DNA from: Pontibacter pudoricolor
GTDB taxonomy: Bacteria; Bacteroidota; Bacteroidia; Cytophagales; Hymenobacteraceae
DNA length: 64,000 bases
Direction: 5' to 3'
Assembly: GCF_010092985.1 (NCBI RefSeq)
Contig: NZ_CP048106.1
Location: 558,001-622,000, forward strand
Program-made: the position numbers and the translations under genes
Shown here: positions 44,764 to 52,729 of the stretch, piece by piece
Layout of the letters: the number at the start of each line of letters is the position of its first letter
Numbering within the stretch: the first letter of the stretch is position 1
The notes under the pieces: model-generated
What the model was told of the DNA's origin: nothing
Databases searched by the model: none
What the model saw: only the letters and a program-made list of their open reading frames with translations

Positions 44764-44901
44764 AAGCCTGCTTATAATGCTGTTCAAGCAGCAATTCTTC
44801 TACATGCAACAATGCAGAATGTTGGTAGCATTGATGCTAAATTAAAAGTTTTCTGCTCTCCATAATTAGATATCAACTAAACTCTTTTAAATATTACCCC
44901 C

Positions 44902-47346
44902 TTGCCCTTCAACCCATTTACCATAGACTTACCCGTTCGGGAAATTATACCTGCCGTTAGGGAGCACCTGGCGGCGCAGAACACCCTGATCGTAAACGCC
45001 CCTCCGGGAGCCGGTAAAAGCACCTTGCTGCCGCTGGCTATACTGGATGAAGTATGGCTGAAAGATCAGAAGATCATCATGCTGGAGCCCCGGCGCCTGG
45101 CGGCCAAAACCATTGCCGAGCGCCTGGCGCAACTGCTGGGCGAGGAGGTAGGCCAGACCGTCGGCTACCGCATCCGTTTCGAGACCCGCATCTCCGAGCG
45201 CACCCGCATCGAGGTCGTAACCGAAGGCATCCTTACCCGCATGATCCATAGCGACCGCTCGCTTACGGGTGTGGGCATCGTGATCTTTGATGAGTTTCAT
45301 GAGCGCAGCATCCATGCCGATGTAGCCATGGCCCTGAGCCGGGAAGCGCAGCACACGCTTCGCCCGGACCTGCGCATTATGGTGATGTCGGCCACCCTGG
45401 ATATGCCCCAGCTCACCAGTATACTGAAGGCCCCGGTGGCGCAAAGTATGGGGCGGCAATACCCCATCAACACCATTTATACCGGCGACGCCGACGACCG
45501 CATGCTGCCCGAAATGACGGCCCGTATTGTGCAGCAGGCAGCGCAGGAGCGGGAAGGGGATATACTCGTGTTTCTGCCCGGCGAAAACGACATCCGGAAA
45601 GTAGAAGAGTTACTCCGCAGGCAGCTGCGCGATTTTAAGATACACCCGCTGTTTGGTATGCTGCCTTTTAATAAGCAGTACGCCGCCATTATGCCCAACC
45701 GCGAAGGCAAACGCAAAGTGGTGCTGGCCACCAGTATAGCCGAGACCAGCTTAACTATAGAAGGCATTTCGGTGGTGGTGGATACGGGCTTCGGCAAAAC
45801 CTCCCGCTTCGATCCGAAGTCCGGTTTGTCGCGCCTCGAAACGGTGCGCATCTCCAAAGACGCCGCCGACCAGCGTGCCGGTCGCGCTGGTCGTTTGGGT
45901 CCGGGTACAGCCTACCGCATGTGGAGCAAAACCACGCAGGAGCGCATGGCCCCGCACCGCACCCCCGAAATCCTGGAAGCCGACCTGTCGTCGCTGGTAC
46001 TTGACATGGCTCAGTGGGGCATTACGGATATCCGTGGCCTGACCTGGCTGAACCCACCACCGCGTGCTGCTTTGCAATCGGCCACCGAAATGCTGCACCA
46101 GTTACAGGCACTGGAACATGGCCGCATTACGGAGCACGGCAAGAAAATGCATACGCTGCCTTGCCACCCACGTATCGCGCACATGCTGCTCAAAGCCGAA
46201 GAAACCGACCAGGTAGCGCTGGCAAGCGATATTGCCGCCATCCTGGAAGAGCGCGACCCACTGGACCGCAACGCCGGCATCGACATTAACTTAAGAATAG
46301 AAGCCCTTAGAAGGTATAGAAAAGAGCAGGGGCAGGGTAAGAAATTTGGTAAGATTGAGAAGGTAGCCCGCTCGTACCGCCAGCTGTTTAGTATTGAGCC
46401 AGATAACGGCAAATTTGATGAGTACGAAACCGGTGTGCTGCTGACACATTGCTACCCCGAACGCATCGCCTACGCACGCCCCGGCAACAACGCACAGTTC
46501 CAGCTGGCAAGCGGCCAGTATGCTTCTGCCGGTCACCGCGACGATCTGGCGCACGAGCCCTGGCTGGCCATCGCACACCTGCACGCCGGCACTGGCGATA
46601 ACCCCGGCAGCATTTTCCTGGCTTCGCCACTCAACCCAAGAGACCTGGCCCCGCTCGTAAAACAGCAGGAAGTTTATACCTGGGATGTGAACGACGGGGA
46701 ACTTACGGCCTCTATGGATACCCGCATCGGAAGCATCGTTTTGCAAAGCAAGCCACTGCCACCACCCGACGAGAAGTACCGCGTACCCGCCATTTCCGAA
46801 GCCATCAAACACGAAGGCGAGCACCTGCTGGACTTCAACCACGAGGTAACGCAATGGCAAAATCGCGTAATGAGCCTGCGTAAATGGTGCCCCTCCGAGT
46901 TCTGGCCCGACGTAAGCAACTCCACACTACTAATGACCAACTGGGATTGGCTAAAGTCTTACCTGTTCGACATCGAGCACCCGGATGAGCTGATGGAGCT
47001 GGAACTGCTGCCTATACTTCAGAAGTTCTTAGATGCTGATAAACTGGCAAGAATGGACGAACTGGCCCCCGCAAGTATAGTTTTACCGGATGGTTCTTCG
47101 ATCGAGCTGGAGTATAAACCCGATGGAGCACAACCCAAGCTGGAGATACGTTTGCAGGATATACTTAACTGGGAAGAAAGCCCGACGGTAGATGAAGGGG
47201 AGATGACGGTGGAGCTGGCTTTGCTGTCGCCGGAGCTAAAGCCTATTACAACTGTGTCTGATCTGGGCAGTTTCTGGAAAGGGAATTATAGAGTGATCAA
47301 ACGGCAGTTGGAGGTGGTGTTTCCGGAAGTGAAGTGGGAGAGGTAA
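44902..47346 (+). CDS. hrpB: ATP-dependent RNA helicase HrpB
   Basis: 814 residues, full length. Seen: Walker A APPGAGKSTLLPLA (~34), DEFHERS motif II (~131), MVMSATLD motif III, LVFLPGENDI, QRAGRAGRLGPG motif VI, then HA2/OB and the HrpB C-terminal domain ending LEVVFPEVKW. Known: DExH helicase of the DEAH/RHA type; exact bacterial role unclear. The start is a TTG at 44902, with no in-frame ATG nearby, so initiation is uncertain. It begins 36 nt after the disrupted helicase-nuclease gene, so its promoter may lie in the IS or the foreign DNA. Confidence 0.93.
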   Translation: MPFNPFTIDLPVREIIPAVREHLAAQNTLIVNAPPGAGKSTLLPLAILDEVWLKDQKIIMLEPRRLAAKTIAERLAQLLGEEVGQTVGYRIRFETRISERTRIEVVTEGILTRMIHSDRSLTGVGIVIFDEFHERSIHADVAMALSREAQHTLRPDLRIMVMSATLDMPQLTSILKAPVAQSMGRQYPINTIYTGDADDRMLPEMTARIVQQAAQEREGDILVFLPGENDIRKVEELLRRQLRDFKIHPLFGMLPFNKQYAAIMPNREGKRKVVLATSIAETSLTIEGISVVVDTGFGKTSRFDPKSGLSRLETVRISKDAADQRAGRAGRLGPGTAYRMWSKTTQERMAPHRTPEILEADLSSLVLDMAQWGITDIRGLTWLNPPPRAALQSATEMLHQLQALEHGRITEHGKKMHTLPCHPRIAHMLLKAEETDQVALASDIAAILEERDPLDRNAGIDINLRIEALRRYRKEQGQGKKFGKIEKVARSYRQLFSIEPDNGKFDEYETGVLLTHCYPERIAYARPGNNAQFQLASGQYASAGHRDDLAHEPWLAIAHLHAGTGDNPGSIFLASPLNPRDLAPLVKQQEVYTWDVNDGELTASMDTRIGSIVLQSKPLPPPDEKYRVPAISEAIKHEGEHLLDFNHEVTQWQNRVMSLRKWCPSEFWPDVSNSTLLMTNWDWLKSYLFDIEHPDELMELELLPILQKFLDADKLARMDELAPASIVLPDGSSIELEYKPDGAQPKLEIRLQDILNWEESPTVDEGEMTVELALLSPELKPITTVSDLGSFWKGNYRVIKRQLEVVFPEVKWER

Positions 47347-47357
47347 CCCCACCCCAA

Positions 47358-47381
47358 CCCTCCCCTAAAAACAGGGGAGGG
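47358..47381. repeat. Dispersed small hairpin, copy 3
   Basis: CCCTCCCCT / AGGGGAGGG, 9-bp stem, AAAAAC loop; also the first hairpin after hrpB, though without a T tract. Confidence 0.7.
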
Positions 47382-47417
47382 AGTTTAGTGAATTCGGGAT
47401 TTGAACCACCACTATTT

Positions 47418-47560
47418 GTTATCCCGGGCGCAGCCGAGGGATCTTAAACAGCAGTGTTGTTGAGGGTTTTTTTGCTCTCCTTTGCTTTGCAGTATATGTG
47501 TGAAATATTTTTAGCGCTATAAATAGACACATAAGATCCCTCGGCTATGCTCAGAATGAC
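47418..47560. repeat. Inverted repeat with GATCCCTCGGCT arms
   Basis: Left arm 47418-47446 (contains CAGCCGAGGGATCTTA) and right arm 47532-47560 (TAAGATCCCTCGGCT). Spacer ~85 bp, no ORF. The arms resemble GTCATCCTGAGC..GAAGGATCT-type repeats often seen in Bacteroidota genomes (from memory). Confidence 0.65.
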
Positions 47561-47649
47561 GATAATAGGCGGCTCTCTGAATAGTAACATACTCTGAAAG
47601 GAATTTCTACTTTAAGCATATAGTTCTGCCTGCACAACTTGCAGCACAC

Positions 47650-47952
47650 ATGTTTAACAGCAACTACTTGGTTTACATTACTTCCAACACTACCCGTTCT
47701 ATTTATTATGTTGGTGTAATCAATGATCTGGCTCGCCGGCTGGATGAACATTAGCAGTATAGCGGAGATAAAAAGACATTTGCTGGTCGCTACAACTGCT
47801 ATACTTTAATTTACTACGAGCACTAAACAACACCTGATGAGGCTATCGGTAGAGAAAAGCAGGTAAAGAATTGGAGCAGGAGTAAGAAAGAAGCTCTTGT
47901 AAGAAAATATAATCCGCTTTTTAAATCCCTTAATAACCCGGTGGAGGAATAA
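47650..47952 (+). pseudogene. GIY-YIG nuclease family pseudogene
   Basis: Reading from ATG 47650 gives MFNSNYLVYITSNTTRSIYY-V-G-V, the start of small Bacteroidota GIY-YIG proteins, then NDLARRLDEH, TAG (47752), YSGDKKTFAGRYNCYTLIYYEH, TAA (47824), TPDEAIGREKQVKNWSRSKK, and a final TAA at 47950-47952. The GIY half reads I-Y-Y and the YIG reads YVG, as usual in this group. Two in-frame stops over ~100 codons, no frameshift: a decayed gene. Not visible as a long ORF. Confidence 0.8.
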
Positions 47953-48234
47953 GGTAAATACAGTCCCCTTTTGAACAGGACAAGGGGTGGCAAAAAGCAA
48001 CTATAATCTATAGCTCCCAACTATAACTAAAGTAAAAACTATCCCCTTCAGGATAAGTGCGAACTAGAGTCCGGAACTTGTAAGCTACGCACAACGGGGT
48101 TTTGAAACAACAACTATAGAGCGATAGCTTCTTAACTATAGCTACAACACTAATTGTCCTTTTGAATGGGCTACAAGGGTGTAAAAGCGGCAACTATAGA
48201 ACGATACATGAAACAGTAAAAGTAGCCTAAAGCT

Positions 48235-48258
48235 CCTTCCCCTGTTTTTAGGGGAAGG
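48235..48258. repeat. Dispersed small hairpin, copy 4
   Basis: CCTTCCCCT / AGGGGAAGG with GTTTTT loop, near-identical to copy 2 including flanking CTCCTTCC. Confidence 0.75.
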
Positions 48259-48565
48259 GGTAAAACGCCAACTATAGCAACAGCTGAAAAGCTCCCGCTT
48301 TCGCCTACCGGGAAGTGATTTTGAAGGTAGTAAGCGCAGCGCTGAGGGGCAGGCGTGGTGGTCTAAAGTTGCTGTAAAATTATAACCAATTCTGTGGCCT
48401 AAACAGGTAGTATATCTTAGGGGATATAAATAAAATACAGATACATTATGGCTCTGAAAGCAACATTGCACAACTCCTGCCGTTAAAGTTTAAATGAAAG
48501 TGCGGACCGAATGGCATTTGTCGTAAAAGGAAGCATGAACTATTTCTTACTAAATACTAATTACT

Positions 48566-48979
48566 ATGAAAAAACTTAATTGGGCATTCCTGATCCTTTT
48601 TTCTTTTGCGTTTGTTGCCTGCGATGACGATGATGATGAAGTAACGCTGGACACAACTGATCCTGTAATCACGATCACTTCCCCTACTACCGGTTCTACA
48701 GTTACGGCTGGCGGTGTAATTAACCTGGAAGGTAATGTCACTGATAACGAGGGACTGGAAGAAATTACGATCAGTATTACAGACCCAAGTGGTGTAAATA
48801 CCGAGCTTACTGATATGACTATCAGAGACTTCCTGAACGACGATAGAAATGCAGATTTTGACCTTGACATTAACGTAGATGCTAACGCAGCTCCTGGCGA
48901 CTGGACTGTTATTGTAACAGCTCTGGACGATGCCGGAAACGAAGCATCTAAGTCTGTAATGGTTACCTTGAGTGAATAA
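48566..48979 (+). CDS. Lipoprotein with Ig-like domain (DUF4625-like)
   Basis: 137 residues. Signal peptide MKKLNWAFLILFSFAFVAC (lipobox Cys 19), a run of Asp after the Cys, then one Ig-like beta-sandwich: DPVITITSPTTGSTVTAGGV with NVTDNEGLEEITISI and GDWTVIVTALDDAGNEA. Acidic residues after Cys could direct surface export in Bacteroidota. Function unknown, possibly adhesive. Confidence 0.78.
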   Translation: MKKLNWAFLILFSFAFVACDDDDDEVTLDTTDPVITITSPTTGSTVTAGGVINLEGNVTDNEGLEEITISITDPSGVNTELTDMTIRDFLNDDRNADFDLDINVDANAAPGDWTVIVTALDDAGNEASKSVMVTLSE

Positions 48980-49005
48980 GCACGAGTGCTTAAAACACAG
49001 GTAGT

Positions 49006-49036
49006 AAAAAGGCCTTGCAATGAGCAAGGCCTTTTT
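49006..49036 (+). terminator. Terminator after Ig-like lipoprotein gene
   Basis: AAAAAGGCCTTGC (49006-49018) and GCAAGGCCTTTTT (49024-49036), 5-nt loop. Confidence 0.9.
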
Positions 49037-49045
49037 AATTAAGCA

Positions 49046-49178
49046 TTCTCTACCTCTCTACCTCTCTACCTCTCTACCTCTCTAACTTTCTACCTCTCTA
49101 ACTTTCTACCTCTCTAACTTTCTACCTCTCTAACTCTCTAACTCTCTAACTTTCTAACTTTCTAACTCCCTAACTTAC
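49046..49178. repeat. 8-bp tandem repeat (microsatellite)
   Basis: About 16 units of CTCTACCT, CTCTAACT, TTCTACCT and TTCTAACT in a phase-true array. It ends exactly at the stop codon of the ABC ATPase gene (minus strand). No coding sense in any frame. Confidence 0.85.
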
Positions 49179-50150
49179 CTAAACCCACCACACATTCTTA
49201 AGCTTCACCTGCACCGCATCGCCCGCTTTTAACCCCTCCCGGTTCGTTCTCACCAGCAGCGTTACTTCCTCAACCTGTACATCCAGCTCATAAAAGCTGC
49301 CAAAGTACTGTGCCGCAGTAACTATACCCGGCACACCTCCCGACGCAGCTAAGGTGACACTTTCAGGGCGGATGAGCAGATCTTTCCCTTTCCTTTTATT
49401 GCTGGTGCCTTCAGCGAATAGTTCTGATTTGCTGGCAGGTATGACGTTATATTTCCCGAAGAGCGAGGCAGTGTACTCATCTACCGGCTGTTTATAGATC
49501 TGTTGCGGATCGCCCTGTTGTATCAGTTTGCCATCCTGTATAACCAGTATCTCATCGGCCCAGGAAAGTGTATCGTACGGGTCGTGAGAGATGAGGATTA
49601 AGGTAATTCCAAGTTCATCACTGATGTCATGAATAACAGATTTCAGGATGCTTTTATGTCCCATGTCGAGGTTTGAGAAAGGCTCATCGAGAAGGAGCAG
49701 GCTGGGCCAGGAACTGAGCAGAAGGGCAAGGGCGATGCGCTGTCTTTCGCCACCGGAAAGCTGGTTGGTTCTTCGTTTTGCCAGATGACTGATGCGGCAT
49801 ACCTCGTACAGTGTCCGTGCTTCTTCGGCTGACAAGGAATTGGAATAGCTGAGTACCTGCTCTACACGCAAAAATTGGGGCAGCTCGAACTGCTGCGACA
49901 GGTAAGCGATGCCAGGGTGGCCGGGCACCAGCTTATCATGCGGTCCGATCACCTTTTTACCCTCGAACATGACCTGTCCGGCACTTGGCTGTACAAGGCC
50001 GGCTATAGTTTGCAGCAGCGTGCTTTTACCCGAGCCGGTTTCACCTGAAATGGCGATCTTCCGGTGCTCCTCCATACTGAAGTTAATGTCTTCTAATATA
50101 ACGATGCCTTCTTCTACCACACTAATTCCGGAAACATCTAAAAAGGCCAT
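49179..50150 (-). CDS. ABC transporter ATP-binding protein (with TOBE-like domain)
   Basis: 323 residues. ABC domain with Walker A SGETGSGKST (~34), Q-loop YLSQQFELPQF, signature QLSGGERQRIALA (~137), Walker B LLLLDEPFSNLD, H-loop ISHD. A C-terminal ~90-residue extension (GKDLLIRPESVTLAASGG onward) resembles the TOBE_2 domain of PotA/FbpC/MalK-type importers. No permease or binding protein is adjacent, so it is an orphan subunit. An 8-bp repeat array abuts its stop codon. Confidence 0.87.
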   Translation of the reverse strand: MAFLDVSGISVVEEGIVILEDINFSMEEHRKIAISGETGSGKSTLLQTIAGLVQPSAGQVMFEGKKVIGPHDKLVPGHPGIAYLSQQFELPQFLRVEQVLSYSNSLSAEEARTLYEVCRISHLAKRRTNQLSGGERQRIALALLLSSWPSLLLLDEPFSNLDMGHKSILKSVIHDISDELGITLILISHDPYDTLSWADEILVIQDGKLIQQGDPQQIYKQPVDEYTASLFGKYNVIPASKSELFAEGTSNKRKGKDLLIRPESVTLAASGGVPGIVTAAQYFGSFYELDVQVEEVTLLVRTNREGLKAGDAVQVKLKNVWWV

Positions 50151-50538
50151 GGGCTGCAGGGTTTGTATATGCTAAACTTGAATGTCAAAAGTACTTTAAA
50201 GCGGCAAACAATCCCAGCGCTATAGTTGCAACAGCGTATAAAGCTGCAGGTAAACTATAGCCTGTATGCGTGAACCTATAGTTAGCCCCGGGCGCTAAAA
50301 CAGAAAAGCCGCTCCTGTATGGAGAGGCCTGTCTTTTATATCTCAGTAACTATAAAATTTAGCTTGGTGGTTATCTGCAAAAAAGCCAGATCGGGCCGGG
50401 AGGTAATAAAATAACAAAAGGTACAGGTAAACACAACAACTGATTATGCTTACCGATACCTTTGGTTTTAGTGGATGGTGTGGCTCAATATAAGACTCCA
50501 GTTTAGGGAAGCCTGCATTTAGCACAATACCATATCAC
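50151..50538. other. Intergenic region
   Basis: About 390 bp. An imperfect hairpin AAAAGCCGCTCC...GGAGAGGCCTGTCTTTT (50306-50337) may act as a terminator. No gene supported. Confidence 0.4.
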
Positions 50539-50865
50539 TTATATGAGTTTTACTTTGACAGCATTCAGGCCTTTCAAACCTTTCTCTACTTCAAAAGAAA
50601 CTTTATCGCCTTCCTTTATCGCACTGGCAAGGCCGTTCTGGTGCACAAAAATGCTTTCCTGGGTTTCGTGGTCTCTTATAAAACCGTAGCCTTTAGAAGT
50701 ATTAAACATGGTAATTGTTCCTTTCCTGATCAGGTCAGCCGGGTCAGCCTCTGCCTGTCTCGAAACTCCAATCTGGATGTCTTCCTGCTTAATTACCTTC
50801 TTTTTCTTGGTCGGATCCGGCGGCGTTTCTGTAATGTTGCCATTTTCGTCCACATAAGCCATCAT
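50539..50865 (-). CDS. Cold-shock-domain protein
   Basis: 108 residues. The C-terminal cold-shock domain (~45-108) has RNP1-like KGYGFI and RNP2-like IFVHQ, plus SFEVEKGLKGLNAVKV. Known: single-stranded RNA/DNA binding. Related Bacteroidota proteins carry a longer Lys/Arg-rich N-terminus beginning MGRSQETF; here that part is encoded upstream (50866-50993) in a frame shifted by one base. Translation could start at ATG 50865 or, if the shift is an error, at 50993. Confidence 0.87.
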   Translation of the reverse strand: MMAYVDENGNITETPPDPTKKKKVIKQEDIQIGVSRQAEADPADLIRKGTITMFNTSKGYGFIRDHETQESIFVHQNGLASAIKEGDKVSFEVEKGLKGLNAVKVKLI

Positions 50866-50993
50866 CTCATCCAGGTCCTTGCCTTTGTTAGAGTTGGCCT
50901 TACGATCCTCTTTCTTTGCTTCTTTGTCCTGTCTCTTTCTTAACTTCTTTTTTTCTTTTTCTTTTTACTAAAAGTTTCCTGTGATCTACCCAT
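50866..50993 (-). pseudogene. Frameshifted N-terminal extension of the cold-shock protein
   Basis: Minus-strand ATG 50993 reads M-G-R-S-Q-E-T-F-S-K, then runs into TAA. Adding one A to the five-A run at 50962-50966 continues as K-K-E-K-E-K-K-K-L-R-K-R into N-S-N-K-G-K-D-L-D-E-M and the annotated ORF. Highly basic, typical of this protein group. Confidence 0.7.
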
Positions 50994-51052
50994 ATTTTGA
51001 TTATTGATTTCTGTTATTCTGTTCCTGTGATCGTTGGCGCTAACCCGGCTGA

Positions 51053-51277
51053 TTACTTAGCCAGGAAATTGGTGCCATTGCGTATCCACTTCTCGAAGAA
51101 GTTATTGTCGCTGAACTCGCCTGTTACCAGTTCATAGTCAGCTTCATCTTTGTTTGTACGGGAATCCATGAAGCCTGGTAACGAATCCTGGTTATTTGGT
51201 ATCCAATCCTGACCTTTTTTAAGGGCTACACATATGTACTCGCGCGTGGTGGTGTCAACTAAGTATTTTCTGTTCAT
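51053..51277 (-). CDS. Small hypothetical protein
   Basis: 74 residues, soluble: MNRKYLVDTTTREYICVALK, then GQDWIPNNQDSLPGF, acidic middle, and NFFEKWIRNGTNF near the end. Compact and well formed, with normal codon use, set between two cold-shock genes on the same strand. No family recognised. Confidence 0.65.
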   Translation of the reverse strand: MNRKYLVDTTTREYICVALKKGQDWIPNNQDSLPGFMDSRTNKDEADYELVTGEFSDNNFFEKWIRNGTNFLAK

Positions 51278-51360
51278 GATAATGGGGGGTTAAGTTGGAT
51301 AACAATGAAGCAGCCAGGGCCGCGAAAAGAGGGAAGTGCCGTGGCACTTAAGTAACAATA

Positions 51361-51389
51361 AAAAAGCCTTACTAAACGTAAGGCTTTTT
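51361..51389 (-). terminator. Terminator of cold-shock gene
   Basis: AAAAAGCCTTAC (51361-51372) with GTAAGGCTTTTT (51378-51389), loop TAAAC; T tract on the minus strand. Confidence 0.88.
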
Positions 51390-51410
51390 ATAATAAGGTA
51401 TTAAGCCAGC

Positions 51411-51602
51411 CTACGCTAACTTTACATTGACTGCGTTCAGTCCTCTCTTGCCTTCCTGTAGATCAAAAGTAACCTTGTCGTTCTCTCTGATTTCGTTTAC
51501 TAAACCAGTTACGTGTACAAAGTACTCCTGATTTGAATTTTCTTCTTTGATGAAACCAAAACCTTTAGTGTCGTTGAAGAATTTTACTGTTCCGTTATTC
51601 AT
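51411..51602 (-). CDS. Cold-shock protein, CspA type
   Basis: 63 residues, a complete single cold-shock domain: GTVKFFNDTKGFGFIKEE (RNP1) and EYFVHVTGL (RNP2), ending GLNAVNVKLA. RNA chaperone of the cytosol. A ~390-bp AT-rich region lies upstream, compatible with a long regulated leader, but I cannot identify a thermosensor. Confidence 0.93.
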   Translation of the reverse strand: MNNGTVKFFNDTKGFGFIKEENSNQEYFVHVTGLVNEIRENDKVTFDLQEGKRGLNAVNVKLA

Positions 51603-51993
51603 GTTGTGATTTGATTTATTATATACCTACTACAAGATTAGTGGCATATACGTTCATTATTTCTTACAATATACAATAAAAAGTTTACAATAAACTAATA
51701 TCTTATATAAATAGGTGAATAATGCCACTAAAAATAAGAATATTTGTAAAAAGGCTGATTTATTTTCGTTGTAATTGGCCTTTACACGGGTAAATACAAA
51801 TTTTTGCCCCTCTGGCATGCACCCTGAAATAATGATATTAAGGTATGCAAAACTGATCGGCTCTTCGGAAAATGCTGGTTTTTTTGTAAACTTATAGAAG
51901 TATTACCTTCTGCAAACTATAGTAGTCCCGGTCAACGCAAACTATAGTTCCTGTTTAGTATAATTGTAAAACGTAAACTATAAACCTATTACT
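51603..51993. other. Divergent promoter region of cold-shock and yceI-like genes
   Basis: 390 bp, AT-rich; includes two AACTATAG motifs (about 51915 and 51943) and TATAATTG at ~51958, one mismatch from the -7 consensus, for the YceI gene. No gene. Confidence 0.45.
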
Positions 51994-52662
51994 ATGAAGA
52001 AGTATCCTGTACTGTTGGGAGCCCTGTCATTGGCTGCGCTGCTCTCGTTTACCCCGGCAACAAAAAATGTTGCGGATAAACCTGCCGTAACTGCCGTAGC
52101 AGCAGCAAACCTGAAAGTGAATACCCAGGCAAGCACCATGAAGTGGAATGCCAAGAAAGTGGGAGGGGAGCATTACGGAAAGATAAACCTGGCAGATGGC
52201 GCACTTCAGGTGAACGGCAACAAACTGGCAGGCGGTAATTTTACAATAGACATGCGCTCTATAGTTGTAGAGGATATTACAAGGGCCGAATCGAACAAGA
52301 AACTGACCGACCACCTGAAGTCCGATGACTTTTTCTCGGTTGAAAATCACCCGACGGCTACGTTTACCATTACAAAGGTTGGTCGCCTGACCAAAGCAAA
52401 AGCAGGAGAGCCGAACTATAACGTAACAGGTAACTTAACTATAAAAGGCATTACGAACCAGATCACGTTTCCGGCAACAGTAAAAGTTACTGGCAAATCG
52501 GTGGAGGCAACAGCCCTGATAGAAGTAGACCGCACCAAATACGACATCAAATACAGATCGGGTATGATGGGGACGGCTGCTGATAAGATCATTTACGATA
52601 ACTTTACCATTGACCTGAAACTGGTAGCGGATGCAGGTGTAAATACTGCCGAAAGCAAATAA
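51994..52662 (+). CDS. YceI-family periplasmic protein
   Basis: 222 residues with signal peptide (MKKYPVLLGALSLAALLSFT). Lipocalin-like YceI domain: MKWNAKKVGGEHYGKINLADG, FTIDMRSIVVEDI, LKSDDFFSVENHPTATFTIT, and a C-terminal DRTKYDIKYRSG. Known: binds isoprenoid-type lipids in the periplasm; physiological role unclear. Single gene with a strong terminator. Confidence 0.92.
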   Translation: MKKYPVLLGALSLAALLSFTPATKNVADKPAVTAVAAANLKVNTQASTMKWNAKKVGGEHYGKINLADGALQVNGNKLAGGNFTIDMRSIVVEDITRAESNKKLTDHLKSDDFFSVENHPTATFTITKVGRLTKAKAGEPNYNVTGNLTIKGITNQITFPATVKVTGKSVEATALIEVDRTKYDIKYRSGMMGTAADKIIYDNFTIDLKLVADAGVNTAESK

Positions 52663-52676
52663 CTAAACTCCTAAAT

Positions 52677-52713
52677 AAAAAAGCCTCTCAACTATAAACT
52701 GAGAGGCTTTTTT
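52677..52713. terminator. Bidirectional terminator after yceI-like gene
   Basis: AAAAAAGCCTCTCA (52677-52690) with TGAGAGGCTTTTTT (52700-52713); loop ACTATAAAC. Confidence 0.9.
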
Positions 52714-52729
52714 ATGCTTAAACTATAGA

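Larger units (their letters stand above)
40395..44865 (+). pseudogene. Helicase-nuclease gene broken by nonsense codon, frameshift and IS256 insertion
   Basis: One original gene of about 1,020 codons can be reconstructed. Lesion 1: TAA at 40776-40778, same frame on both sides, just ahead of the DEGH box. Lesion 2: a six-T run (42458-42463) where seven T would join the frames as N-Y-F-F-D-L-V-F-E-D. Lesion 3: an IS256 element at 43378-44763; the 8-bp duplication AAGCCTGC (43370-43377 and 44764-44771) brackets it. Deleting the IS continues the frame as K-P-A-Y-N-A-V-Q-A-A-I-L-L-H-A to the TAA at 44863-44865. The gene is visibly more AT-rich than its neighbours, implying recent transfer. Inferred role: defence against foreign DNA. 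Confidence 0.85.
47347..48565. other. Repeat-rich intergenic region with a decayed gene
   Basis: 1.2 kb. It holds two AGGGGAAGG-type hairpins, an inverted repeat (47418-47560), a GIY-YIG pseudogene and many ACTATAG motifs. No intact gene. Confidence 0.65.

Noticed and set aside
48142..48471. 109-codon minus-strand frame
   Set aside because: Runs through a dispersed hairpin repeat; Ser/Arg/Cys-rich product without domain.
49046..49178. CRISPR-like or iteron array
   Set aside because: Units are 8 bp with no spacers; a simple tandem repeat, and no replication gene is nearby.
50343..50525. 60-codon minus-strand frame
   Set aside because: No ribosome-binding context, unusual residue pattern, and AT-rich intergenic surroundings.
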